Shown one piece after another: positions 23,789 to 32,978 of a stretch of DNA of 64,000 nt; the first letter of the stretch is position 1; every line of letters begins with the position of its first letter. Origin of the DNA: JBMYRH01 sp049602155 (GTDB lineage: Bacteria; Myxococcota_A; UBA9042; PHBI01; JBMYRH01); assembly GCA_049602155.1 (NCBI GenBank), contig JBMYRH010000028.1:7007-71006 (forward strand), given 5' to 3'. Position numbers and translations under genes: made by a program. The notes below the pieces were generated by a model, which did no database searches, had not been told where the DNA came from, and worked only from the letters and a program-made list of their open reading frames with translations.

Positions 23789-26131
23789 CTAGCTGTTTGT
23801 ACCAGCAGCCGCAGCGGCCTCAGCCTCTTTGGTGGCCGCAGCCTCTGCTTCGGCCATCTTCTCGCTCTGGTTGAATGTCCCCTTGAAGACGATCATCCCC
23901 AGCGGTGAGATGAGGCACATGATGGCGATCCACAGCCACGACATCTCGTGGTCGGGGAACTCTACCATCCCCTCCGCGAAGTACTGACCAGTCAGGATGT
24001 CGGCCATCACTGTCGCGCCCACTTTGCCCAGGAAGTAGGGCAAGACGGCCAGCGCGATGTAGGCGCCTTCCTTGCCGCGGGGGGCGATCTCAGCGCTGAA
24101 CTGCATGAGGCGAGGTGACCAAATGGCCTCGCCCACCGTGAAGACCATGATGAAGACGACGAGGGAGATCACAAATGGATCTTGGCCACCGACCGGTGAC
24201 TCGACCCAGTAGTCGAAGATCCAGGTACCAAACCAGGTGTCGCCGAGCCCCAAGGCCCACGCCTCAGGCATGAAGCAGATGAACACGGAGAGCGCCGAGA
24301 GCGTGGTGCCGACCATGAGCATCGTGTAGGAGCGCACCTTGATGGTGAGGATGGACACCAGCGGCACGAGGAACACGATCATCGCGGGGTTTAGGGTTCC
24401 GAAGAGGCTGACGACCGGGAAGTCCGCGCCGAAGACGCGAAGTGCGTAGGTCGGGAACATCACGTGGAAGACGTAGAAGGTGAGCCGGACAAAGGTCAGG
24501 ATCCCCAGCATCGCCATGTAGATCCAGAAGGGCTTGTCGGTGAAGTTCTCCTTCAGCTCCCGAATCGTCCCCTCTGTGGAGTCCCGGACTGACTTCATGA
24601 CCCGGTCAAAGCCTGCGCCTGGCTTGGCTGCACCGAGATGGGAGAAGAGGGCGTAGATGATGCCACCGGCCGCGAAGATCCCGATCGTGATGACAAAGGC
24701 CCAGATGTAGAAGCCGACCTTGATCTTGTCGTTGAAGATCTTCCAATCGTGGACTTGGCCCTCGACCAGGACGTAAGCGAAGACACCCACGATGGCCGTC
24801 GCCACGAGGCTCTTAATCAGCTCGCGCGTCATCTGTGCGCGGCGCGTCACGATCGACGCGATGAGGCCCTCTTTGATGACGTCTTCGCCTTCGGTCTCGG
24901 GCGTCTTGATGACCATCCCGTTCTCGGTCATCTCAGCGCCCTCGCGCATGATGAGGATGGCGATGAAGTCAGGGATGTTGATCAGGAAGCCGATGCCGAT
25001 GATCGCCTGATAGGTGGTGAGCTCGACGCCCCAAATCTCGATACCGTCAGCGTGGAACTTACGGAAGTACTCAGCGATCTCAGCACCGACGGTGAAGCCG
25101 ATGTTCATCAACGTGTAGAAGAGTCCAAAGCCTAGCGTGGCTGTCTTCAGCGTCGTGAACCACTTGATGCCCACCTTCAACACCGGGCCAGTGATGGCGA
25201 AGCCGAAGGCCAAAGGCAGGAAGCCGAAGAAGGTCACGATCCAGATGTCCTGGCTCAGCGGCATCGCGAAGCGCGAAATCAGGAGCATCACAGCGCCGAT
25301 CAGCAGGCACTTCTTCACGCCGATTGTGTCGCATACTGCGCCAACCATCATCGTGATGATCGTCGCGACCAGGCCCCAGATCATGTAGTAGAGGTAGCCT
25401 GGACTGTCGCCCAGAGGGGCGCCATTCCAGAGCACATCGTTTTGTAGGAAGAGCACAAAGATGGATGAGGCCGCGCCGTAAGCGCTGTACTCGGTCAGCT
25501 TCGTGAAGAACATCAGCCAGAGCTCTCGCGGGTGCCCGCGGAGCCCCTTGATGTAGCCCCAGGACAAGCCGATGAGCGCGATGAGGAGGGTGAGTGCGCA
25601 GATGGCTAGGAACCAGTCCAGGCCGGTGGCGCCCTCGCCGGTCAAGCGCGCCATCATGGACTCCGCAGAGCGGTAGTCCATCACCGTCCATGCGGTCTTG
25701 TCGTCCCATGTACGGTTTCGCTCTGCAGCGCTCACATGGGCATCACCCTCAAGGTGCATGTAGACGGCGAAGGGCTCCCCCTCTTTGGGGGTGAAGGTGC
25801 CCATGAGCTTGAAGCCGTTGTTGGCTGGCAGTGCGTTATTGCCCGCGGTCCATTCCACCGAGCCGGGCTGGTCAAAGCCCCACTTCTGGATGTCGGCCGT
25901 GAACACCTCAAGGGTTCGGTGCTCGCGGAGCACATCACCGCCGGACTTGTAGGCCTCGTCGTACTTCTTGTTCGAGATCGAGTTCACGAACTCATCGGCG
26001 ACTCCGATGATCTTCGACGTCTTCCACTCAAATTTTGGGCCCTTACTGCCGCCGCCGCCGCCAGCCCATGCCGTCGAGGTGAGCAGGAGTGAGAGCGAGA
26101 GAATCAAAAGTCCGAATGAGACTCTTCTCAT
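23789..26131 (-). CDS. MFS/POT-like transporter with exported N-terminal domain
   Basis: 780 residues from the ATG at 26131 (AAGGA 9 bases upstream; a further ATG lies at 26152). A cleavable-looking signal (LILSLSLLLTSTAWAG) precedes a Gly run and a soluble domain at about 35-155 (EFVNSISNKKYDEAYKSGG, EVFTADIQKWG, GEPFAVYMHLEG) with the look of DUF4864/DUF3887-type small alpha+beta modules. The rest, from about 160, is a 12-14-segment major facilitator. WLMFFTKLTEYSAYGAASS occupies the place of the ExxER...YG helix of proton-dependent oligopeptide transporters, though the motif is degenerate. An external substrate-capture domain fused to an MFS carrier is unusual. Substrate unknown. Confidence 0.75.
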   Translation of the reverse strand: MRRVSFGLLILSLSLLLTSTAWAGGGGGSKGPKFEWKTSKIIGVADEFVNSISNKKYDEAYKSGGDVLREHRTLEVFTADIQKWGFDQPGSVEWTAGNNALPANNGFKLMGTFTPKEGEPFAVYMHLEGDAHVSAAERNRTWDDKTAWTVMDYRSAESMMARLTGEGATGLDWFLAICALTLLIALIGLSWGYIKGLRGHPRELWLMFFTKLTEYSAYGAASSIFVLFLQNDVLWNGAPLGDSPGYLYYMIWGLVATIITMMVGAVCDTIGVKKCLLIGAVMLLISRFAMPLSQDIWIVTFFGFLPLAFGFAITGPVLKVGIKWFTTLKTATLGFGLFYTLMNIGFTVGAEIAEYFRKFHADGIEIWGVELTTYQAIIGIGFLINIPDFIAILIMREGAEMTENGMVIKTPETEGEDVIKEGLIASIVTRRAQMTRELIKSLVATAIVGVFAYVLVEGQVHDWKIFNDKIKVGFYIWAFVITIGIFAAGGIIYALFSHLGAAKPGAGFDRVMKSVRDSTEGTIRELKENFTDKPFWIYMAMLGILTFVRLTFYVFHVMFPTYALRVFGADFPVVSLFGTLNPAMIVFLVPLVSILTIKVRSYTMLMVGTTLSALSVFICFMPEAWALGLGDTWFGTWIFDYWVESPVGGQDPFVISLVVFIMVFTVGEAIWSPRLMQFSAEIAPRGKEGAYIALAVLPYFLGKVGATVMADILTGQYFAEGMVEFPDHEMSWLWIAIMCLISPLGMIVFKGTFNQSEKMAEAEAAATKEAEAAAAAGTNS

Positions 26132-26682
26132 AGTTTCTATTCCTTGGTGCATTTCGCTGCCGCCGCCGTCGTGTCATTCGCCTTGGAGAGTCACTCATTG
26201 CGCATTGCGCAGTGCCCGAGGCAGCGAAAAGCCAGGACACAGAGAGAGGCCACGGGGGCCACTTTGCTCGTCATTGGATGTGTGCCCTCAGCCGCTCCTC
26301 ACAGAGATGGAATTCCCCGGTCGGACGCTGAGCAATACGGACAGGTACGTGAGGACCCAGCCTCAAACGCGGCCGGACTCTACCACCGCCAACCACGCGG
26401 CGCGAGCGAAGACGGTTTTAGCCACCCGGTGGTCTTTTTGGGGGTCTCTCCGGTGCTGTTTTTTTGTGTGAAATAGGGCCCGGGATGGGGCCGGACGGGT
26501 GGGGGCAGCTTGGGCTCCCTGCGCACTCCGAGGGGGCAGCTGCACAGGGGGTAGGGAGTAGCGTGTGTTCACCCAGCGGAGACCTCCTTTGTGGAGTGAG
26601 GAACTCCTCACGCTGCGGGGAGCGACCTCCTCCACGGAGACGCCGCTACGCGCCGGCAAAGAGATGGTTTACTCTCCGTGGC
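26132..26682. other. Gene-free 550-bp region
   Basis: Lies between the divergent MFS and VWA genes. It holds a small perfect hairpin, GTGAGGA-AC-TCCTCAC (26596-26611), within a stretch of related CCTCC/GGAGG words, about 75 bases before the VWA start, which might form a structured leader. T-rich runs lie at 26434-26466. No supported gene. Confidence 0.4.
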
Positions 26683-28563
26683 ATGAAGCACGCAGAGGAC
26701 AGCCTGAGTCTATGGAGCCGCGTGAGCCACCTTGCGTCAGCCCGGAGACGACGCGCGAGGCCCTTGCCCGTGGGGACGCTCGTGTTGACGCTCTTCATGG
26801 CCGCCTGTTCAGCGTCGACACCAGAAGTAGACGTGGCTGCAGCGGACGAAGGCATCGGCTCTGCGGGGGATGTGGCGTCGCCCGATGGTGCGGGGACACC
26901 TTCGATAGGGCCTGTCGCACTGACCCCGGATGTCGTCAGCCTCGACGGCGCTGGAGAGGTTGAGGGTGAAGACGCCGAAGTGCTCGGTCCGCAAGACACA
27001 GTGGCGAGTGAAAGCGCCGATGTGTGCGACTGTGATCCAGGGATGTGGTGTGACGATGGGAGCTGCGCCTCTGATGTCTGCACCGAAGGAGAGGTGAGCT
27101 GCCATGATCTAGAGACCAGGCGTGTTTGCGCCGATGACGGCAGCCGCTTCGACCTCGTCCCGTGCCCTGATGACTTGGTTTGCCAAGGCGATCAATGCGT
27201 CCCCCTCATGTGTCAGCCGTCCGATCCGCCGTTCTGTGACGGACCGACGCGGATGACGTGCAACTCATCGGGGCTCGCGCATGTGCCGCTCCCATGCCCT
27301 GGCGGGACTGGATGTGTGGACGGCACCTGTCAGCCTATCGAGCCGAACGTGCTGCTTTTGGTCGACACCTCGACCTCGATGAGCCTACTGGCGGACACGC
27401 CGGACATGTACCCACCGGACTGCATGGACGCGAGCTGCCCGGTCTGGGACTTCCCGGTGTGCGACGATCCGAATGACCCCATGACACGGATCGCGCGGGT
27501 GAAGGTCTCGATCTCCGAGTTTCTCCAGTCTGACGCGGCCCAGGAGGTTCGGTTGGCGCTGATGCGCTTCCCCCAGACCGGCCTTGAACTGCCGAACTGC
27601 ACGCGGGGCTATTACGCGCACCTCTTCTTCATGTCGGGCGACAACCACGCCCCTGAGACCGAGCTGGATTGGTTCACCAGTCAGCTGCATCAAACGTTGT
27701 GTACCGGCTTCTCGGAGACGTCGGAGTCGAACCTTGAGGACATGGCGCGTTGGTTGGACTTCGAGGAGACGCTGGCGCCCACAGGTCAGGGGTGCAGCGC
27801 GTTTTGGGATTGTGAGTTCGAGCTGTGTGACGGTGGACAGTGTTGGAGTCACACCAACCCAGAGCTTCGAGGGACAGGCCCCACGCCCTTGGGTAAGTCG
27901 TTGTTCTACGCCGGCGAGTACTTGAGGCACCTTGTCCTCAACGAGGGCAAGCCCTGCGGGGTGGATGCCGATTGCAACTCACCCCACTATGCGTGCGTCA
28001 GTGGGGCATGCCGAGACCCCTTCTTTAGCTGTCGTGAGACGTCGATCATCCTCTTCACCGACGGCTTCGAGACGGTGTACGAGAGCACCGAGGAATTCTT
28101 CAACCCCTTGGTCCAGGCCAAGCGCCTTCACTACGGCCTGGCTTGCGTCAGTGATGAGGATTGCCTGAGCGGTGCCGATTGCGTCGACGGCGGGTGCCGC
28201 TTTGAAGGAGAAGGGGGGCTCCCTCAGATGCAGTGCAACGCCTACGAGTCCCCCTGCACCACAGATGACGATTGCGCTGAGTTTGAGTGCGGCAAGGAGG
28301 CACCCTGTGAAGGGAGCTGCCAAGACGTGACTGTGGACCTCTTCGCTCCCGAGTGGTCGAATCACTTGGCGAGCGCAGAGGGTGCACCGCTGCCTATCAC
28401 TGTCCACGTCATCGACGCCTCTGGGACCGTGGGGTCCAACCAGCTCCTGGCCACCTATGGGGGAGGGGAGTACAGCTCCTCTGATCTCGCCGAGCTCAGC
28501 ACCTTGACCAGTCAACTCGGTGGCCTCGTGACCGCCAAGCCCGGTGCCAGCATCTGCGAGTAG
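26683..28563 (+). CDS. VWA-domain lipoprotein with Cys-rich inserts
   Basis: 626 residues from the ATG at 26683; the frame is open upstream but reads Arg/Pro/Gly-rich. The signal ends LFMAAC. A Asp/Ala/Val linker is followed by a Cys-rich region (about 105-215). NVLLLVDTSTSMS carries the MIDAS metal motif DxSxS (Asp228), opening a von Willebrand A domain that ends near ETSIILFTDGFETV (about 448). Cys-rich loops (CGVDADCNSPHYACVSGAC, CVSDEDCLSGADCVDG) interrupt or follow the fold. It is probably a surface adhesion or protein-binding factor, typical of myxobacteria-like genomes. The ligand is unknown. Confidence 0.8.
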   Translation: MKHAEDSLSLWSRVSHLASARRRRARPLPVGTLVLTLFMAACSASTPEVDVAAADEGIGSAGDVASPDGAGTPSIGPVALTPDVVSLDGAGEVEGEDAEVLGPQDTVASESADVCDCDPGMWCDDGSCASDVCTEGEVSCHDLETRRVCADDGSRFDLVPCPDDLVCQGDQCVPLMCQPSDPPFCDGPTRMTCNSSGLAHVPLPCPGGTGCVDGTCQPIEPNVLLLVDTSTSMSLLADTPDMYPPDCMDASCPVWDFPVCDDPNDPMTRIARVKVSISEFLQSDAAQEVRLALMRFPQTGLELPNCTRGYYAHLFFMSGDNHAPETELDWFTSQLHQTLCTGFSETSESNLEDMARWLDFEETLAPTGQGCSAFWDCEFELCDGGQCWSHTNPELRGTGPTPLGKSLFYAGEYLRHLVLNEGKPCGVDADCNSPHYACVSGACRDPFFSCRETSIILFTDGFETVYESTEEFFNPLVQAKRLHYGLACVSDEDCLSGADCVDGGCRFEGEGGLPQMQCNAYESPCTTDDDCAEFECGKEAPCEGSCQDVTVDLFAPEWSNHLASAEGAPLPITVHVIDASGTVGSNQLLATYGGGEYSSSDLAELSTLTSQLGGLVTAKPGASICE

Positions 28564-28732
28564 AGGGCGGTGAACCAGGTGGTGCCACCTCCTGAGGTAG
28601 GGCGGAATGGTGCAGCCCTCGTGGTGTGTTGACCGGCTGCGTGACCGCACAACCTCAAGACCGCCTGTCTTTGGGCCAGCCGGGTGCGCCCTGGCATTGT
28701 ATCAGCCCGGCAGCGAGGCATACCCTGACACC

Positions 28733-29620
28733 ATGACGGGCGACAGACGACAGAGCAGAGTGCGATGGGGTGCGCGGCGCTTGCTGATGATCCTCATCCT
28801 GACCCTAGGGAGCTTGGGGCTCTTGAACACCGACGATGACCACGCCGCGGCCGCCGGCACCACCGACCTGCGCAACATGCCTTGGGTGACCGTGAACGAC
28901 ACGGTGATGGGAGGCCGCTCAAGCGCGACGGTGTCGTGGAACGACGCCGGTCAGCTCATCTGGAGCGGGAACCTGAGCCTCGAGAATAATGGAGGCTTCG
29001 TCTCCATTCGTTCTCGGTCTCCTTGGTCTGACTGGTCGAGCTACGACGGGGTCGAGGTGGTCCTCGAAGGGGCAGGGCGGGAGATCCAGGTGAGCGCGCA
29101 GCGCGGAGACCGCGTGATGCGCGCCGGGGGATATCGGGCGATGCTCCCCACCGAGGTGCGGGGGGACACCCGCGTGTTTATCCCCTTCTCGGCCTTCGTC
29201 CTCAAGCGCTTCGGGCGCGAGGTGGCGGGCCCCTCCCTGCCCGACGGGCTCCGGAGCGTGGGCGATTGGGGGTTGCTGATGGCGGACAAGCGCGAAGGTG
29301 CGTTTCAGGTCACGCTGAAGTCCATCACCCCCGCCCGTCATACCAAAGACACACGCACGTCGCCCAAGGTCCGGGCTACGCTGATCAAGGCCATCGAGCG
29401 TGGGGTGCCGGTCTTCAACGCAGGGGACCCAAAGGGCTGCGCTGCGATCTACGGTGAGGTCCTTCAGCAGCTTGTCGGTCAGGGCCTGCTCGGTCCGAGG
29501 GCTTGGGCGCATCAGGTGAGCCGCGCGGCGCTCACTCGCGCCACGAGCCAGAGTGATACGGACGCGGCGTGGACGCTCAGGCGGGCGATCGACGCCATCC
29601 TGAGGAGCCTCCCAGGATAG
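28733..29620 (+). CDS. Exported CIA30-domain protein
   Basis: 295 residues from the ATG at 28733. An N-terminal hydrophobic segment (LLMILILTLGSLGLL) is a signal peptide or anchor. Residues 45-205 match the CIA30 (complex I intermediate-associated protein 30) jelly-roll: WVTVNDTVMGGRSSATVSW and NLSLENNGGFVSIRS, with SYDGVEVVLEGAGR and PFSAFVLKRFGR. The last 80 residues are helical (AIERGVPVFNAGDPKGCAAIYGEVL) and look like a separate module. In bacteria such domains are galactose-binding-like folds without a proven role in complex I. It follows the VWA gene by 169 bp. Confidence 0.8.
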   Translation: MTGDRRQSRVRWGARRLLMILILTLGSLGLLNTDDDHAAAAGTTDLRNMPWVTVNDTVMGGRSSATVSWNDAGQLIWSGNLSLENNGGFVSIRSRSPWSDWSSYDGVEVVLEGAGREIQVSAQRGDRVMRAGGYRAMLPTEVRGDTRVFIPFSAFVLKRFGREVAGPSLPDGLRSVGDWGLLMADKREGAFQVTLKSITPARHTKDTRTSPKVRATLIKAIERGVPVFNAGDPKGCAAIYGEVLQQLVGQGLLGPRAWAHQVSRAALTRATSQSDTDAAWTLRRAIDAILRSLPG

Positions 29621-29656
29621 CATTCGAGGCAGAGCTGTGCCCGCACTTCGCGGCGC

Positions 29657-30538
29657 TTAGCTCTCAACCGGCTCCGCTGCGGCATTCGCCGGTACAGGGT
29701 CCATCGTCACCGTGACAGCGCCTGCTTCTCCGTGGGTGTGGATGAGCCATCGCTCCTGGTACATGCGGCGCGCCGCATAGCCGACGTCGCGAATGTAGCT
29801 GGCGTTGACCGCGGCCCCGATCCCAGCGCCTATCACGGGCACGACCTGTAGCGCTTTTCGCTTCGTCAGGTTCACGCCGAGCTGCTTCGCCAGTTGCTTG
29901 ACCCCCGCGAGGATCACGTACTGCTTGAGCCCCTCCTCGGCGGCCTTCCGCGAGATGCTCTTCCACGTCTCCTTCGCGAGGATGACCTCCATCGAGCGCA
30001 AGAAGAGGAGAGAGGACCGCTTCTGCGCCATCGAGTTCGAGCTCGCCGCCGAGAGCACGCCGAGGGCGAACCTCTGGTCTTCCTCCGTGACGGTGTCAAA
30101 GCCATAGCACAGCCCGACGTGGCGAATGGTCATGAGCGAGAGGACCACCACCGCCGGGATATCGGCGGCGAGCCCCGCCAAGCCGGTCACCCCTGTGATC
30201 CCCCCCTCGAGGGTCGCGGCGCTGATTGCGTAGTTGTGGACGGTGTTGGCGAGCTCATCAGAGAGGGGGAGTGATTTACCTCGAAGCCCCTCGATGCTGT
30301 TGACCTGTCCATCGGTCATGATCTTGTCTCGGCCCCAACCCTCGAGCTTCCCAGCGGTCCAGTTCGCCCCATGCAATGCCGCCTCAAGGGCAGCCTCTGG
30401 GATCACGGCCTCGACCGCCGCTTCGAGGGGCTTGGTGATTCTGCCCGCGGCCCGAGAGATCACGTCGGGCTCTCGCGCCTTCCATGCCTCGATCTCGGCC
30501 AGGGCATCTCGTTCGTAGGCATCCATCGAATCGGTCAT
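29657..30538 (-). CDS. EcsC family protein
   Basis: 293 residues without a signal peptide. The central region (about 85-255) matches EcsC: GGITGVTGLAGLAADIPAVVVLSLMTIRHVGLCYGF followed by the helical LGVLSAASSNSMAQ and VVPVIGAGIGAAVNASYIRDVGYAARRMYQERW. It has hydrophobic Gly-rich helices that may associate with the inner membrane. EcsC is named from the Bacillus ecs operon, but its biochemical role is not established. It is convergent to the CIA30 gene with 36 bp between stops. Confidence 0.85.
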   Translation of the reverse strand: MTDSMDAYERDALAEIEAWKAREPDVISRAAGRITKPLEAAVEAVIPEAALEAALHGANWTAGKLEGWGRDKIMTDGQVNSIEGLRGKSLPLSDELANTVHNYAISAATLEGGITGVTGLAGLAADIPAVVVLSLMTIRHVGLCYGFDTVTEEDQRFALGVLSAASSNSMAQKRSSLLFLRSMEVILAKETWKSISRKAAEEGLKQYVILAGVKQLAKQLGVNLTKRKALQVVPVIGAGIGAAVNASYIRDVGYAARRMYQERWLIHTHGEAGAVTVTMDPVPANAAAEPVES

Positions 30539-31008
30539 CTTTCACTCTCGTTTTTTGACGCATCGCATCGTATCTCATCGCGGGCCTTCGTCGCAGATCC
30601 CCTCCGATCCCAGTGGGCAGCTTCCCTCCGTCGGGTAGTCAATTGTGCGAGCGAGTGCTGCGGCTCGAATCGCCGCGGTTTGCCCCGCATGGGCGGCCCA
30701 AACAGTCGTCGGGCTCACATTGGATGACGCACACACAGCGCGAGACGAAGCGTGCGAGGGGGCCTCACGGGGGAGTCATCTATGCGGCGCACCGCGTGAG
30801 TCGTCACAGGGAGGTCTGCGTTCAGGTCTCTGGCGGTGGCCCTAGCTTGGTCACTGGAGCGTTTGGGGCGCTTCGAGTATGAACGGTCTGGGTCGCGGTA
30901 GATAGCAGGTCGTTGACGATGTGAGCCACTTGCAGATCATTGGCTGTGCACGACCTCGCTCGGTCAACCGTAGAGACGATGGACACGTGAAGGGGCCGCG
31001 CAAGGGTC
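30539..31008. other. Gene-free 470-bp region
   Basis: Separates the divergent EcsC and GIY-YIG genes and should hold both promoters. I see short open frames without coding character and no convincing repeat or operator. Confidence 0.4.
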
Positions 31009-31839
31009 ATGGCTGTAGGTACATTCGACAAGAAGTTCGGCGCGCAGTTCTTGGCGGCCGTGCCCAAGCTGCCCGGCGTGTACCGGTTTTACGCCAAGAA
31101 CGACACCGTGCTGTACGTCGGGAAAGCGAAGGATCTGCGAAGCCGGCTCGGGCAGTACCGCACCGCCAAGCGCGTCAAAGCGCACCGGAAGATGAACCGA
31201 ATTGTGAAGGCGAGCGCCCGGTTGGAGTTTGAGCTGACGGCCAACGAAATGGAGGCGCTGCTCCTGGAGAACCAGCTGATTCAGGCGCTCAGGCCGCGGT
31301 TCAACGTGGCGGGGGCCTTCAGCTTTATGTACCCGTCACTCGGGATGAAGCGCACGGAGTCTCACCTTCATTTGGCCTACTCGACCGAGCCCGAGCACAT
31401 GGAAGGCGAGGGGTTTGAGCGCTTTGGGTCATATCGGAGCCGCCTCTACACCCGGGCGTGTTTTGACGCCTTGGAGGATGTCTTTAGCAGGCTAGGGCAC
31501 AAGGAGACGTCGTCTGAGCGGTTGCCGTACACCGCCTGGCGGCGCTTTCGGCAGATACCCCAGGCGCTGAATGAGCCGCTTCGCGCCTTCTTCGCGGGGG
31601 AGTCCGAGGCCTTCCTCGAGCAGGTGATCCTCAGCCTGGTCGAGAAGCCGGATGCGCGCAGTGACGCTGCTGCGGTGCAGGCTCGGCTCGAGGAGCTGCG
31701 GCTGTTCTACGAGGTGGAGGCGCAGAAGCTGCGGGTGATCCTCACGATGGAGGGTGTCCCCTACATCGCGCAGACCGAGCGGGATCGTGCCGCAATCCGG
31801 GCGGGCTTCAAAGAAGAAGACGAGGACGAAGATGCATGA
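31009..31839 (+). CDS. GIY-YIG nuclease domain protein
   Basis: 276 residues. The GIY-YIG domain is at about 22-110: GVYRFYAKNDTVLYVGKAKDLRSRL gives the two Tyr-containing strands and the catalytic Arg, and ANEMEALLLENQLIQALRPRFNV carries the metal-binding Glu, as in UvrC and Cho. The remaining ~165 residues (FERFGSYRSRLYTRACFDALEDVF onward) lack the UvrB-binding and RNase H domains of UvrC. It might be a Cho-like repair endonuclease or a domesticated homing-type nuclease. The tail is acidic (EEDEDEDA). Confidence 0.82.
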   Translation: MAVGTFDKKFGAQFLAAVPKLPGVYRFYAKNDTVLYVGKAKDLRSRLGQYRTAKRVKAHRKMNRIVKASARLEFELTANEMEALLLENQLIQALRPRFNVAGAFSFMYPSLGMKRTESHLHLAYSTEPEHMEGEGFERFGSYRSRLYTRACFDALEDVFSRLGHKETSSERLPYTAWRRFRQIPQALNEPLRAFFAGESEAFLEQVILSLVEKPDARSDAAAVQARLEELRLFYEVEAQKLRVILTMEGVPYIAQTERDRAAIRAGFKEEDEDEDA

Positions 31840-32219
31840 CGCCGGTCACCTCCTCGCGTGACCCACGCTGTCCACCCACAGGCGCTGTCCTGTCATAGCC
31901 CTGCGGGAGACGCTGGATACAGGTGCGGACGTTTCCGGTCTGCGCGGCCTCTGCGACCTGGGCTTGGGTAGTGCGAGGCTGACCGTCTGCCATGGTCTCA
32001 GACACGGTGCTTAGGGCGCGGTTCGGGTGCTGACTTGCCAGTGCGATGAATGGCGAAGGGGGGCTACGTCGAGGCCCTCCAAGGGCGGATGTTCAGCATG
32101 AGGCTGTCTTTCTGAAGAGCTTAGGAGCGCAAGAACAGCCGGTTTAGCAAAGCTGACCGCACGCGATAACGTCGGTCAATTACGGCCTACTGCTCACTCT
32201 TTACCTCGCTCATTGAGGG
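31840..32219. other. Gene-free 380-bp region
   Basis: Lies between the convergent GIY-YIG gene and the small Lys/Ala/Glu-rich gene. No recognisable RNA gene, hairpin with T-run or repeat was found. Confidence 0.35.
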
Positions 32220-32459
32220 TCAACTCGCGCCTGCTTTCTCCGCGTCTATTTCGGCCTGGAGCTCGGCGGCAAAGGCTGCCTCGTACTCAGCCTCGCGTTT
32301 CGCCTCTGCTTCAGCGGCGGCGACCTTGGCAGCTTCAGCCGCTGCAGCTTTCTTCGCGGCTAGTTTTTCGCTCTTTGCCTCTTCGCGAGCCTGGCGTTTG
32401 TACGCCTTCTTCTGTTCACGCTCTCTGCGCTTGTGATCTTTGCTTGGTGTCGTTGCCAT
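32220..32459 (-). CDS. Small charged helical protein
   Basis: 79 residues: a basic N-terminus (MATTPSKDHKRREREQKKAYKRQ) passing into an Ala/Glu/Lys-rich stretch predicted to be one long coiled-coil-like helix. AAAGGA-type ribosome site lies about 8 bases before the ATG. I recognise no family; the composition resembles histone H1-like or DNA-compacting tails but that is only composition. It could also be a chance open frame in GC-rich DNA, although the absence of Cys, Trp and rare residues argues for a real protein. Confidence 0.5.
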   Translation of the reverse strand: MATTPSKDHKRREREQKKAYKRQAREEAKSEKLAAKKAAAAEAAKVAAAEAEAKREAEYEAAFAAELQAEIDAEKAGAS

Positions 32460-32978
32460 GAGGGGTCCTTTGTCGTCGCCAGAAGGAGGTCGCCCGTGGC
32501 ATCTCGCGCACAGGTTTTAGTCACTGCTCTCTGAGTCGCTTTGACCCAGGGGCCCCGCTGATGGGCCTTGCGGGCCATCGAGGTGGTCGATTGTACTCGT
32601 ATAAGCTTACGGTCAGCCGTTCGCGGCTGGGGCTCCTGCGCTCGGAGGTGCCTCTCTTCGGTCAGACCGAGCGTCCACGGCGCGGCGACTGCGTGCCGAC
32701 GTTAACACTGTGCTGCAGAGAGTGCGGCAGGATTCGACGAAGTCTTGCACCTTGAGATCCACGTGGATGACTCAGTCTGCCGTTCAGGGCAAGGTCACTG
32801 TGGGGGCCAGGTCTGCTGGTAGGCGTCGTCAAAGGTTCGACGTGCGCCGACCTTCACCTCGGCTCGTTGCTTCGGCTGACTTGTCCGGGGGCGTTCGCGA
32901 GACCTGCTCCTTTCGGCTCAGACGCGCAGCTCAGGTTCTCTTCGGGGCGGGTTCTCCGAAGCGAAGAGGCTCCCCGAC
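32460..32978. other. Gene-free 520-bp region
   Basis: Upstream of the small charged-protein gene and downstream of dbpA. Open frames at 32561-32755 and 32710-32982 on the plus strand are Arg/Ser-rich with no ribosome site or motif. No RNA gene recognised. Confidence 0.35.
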
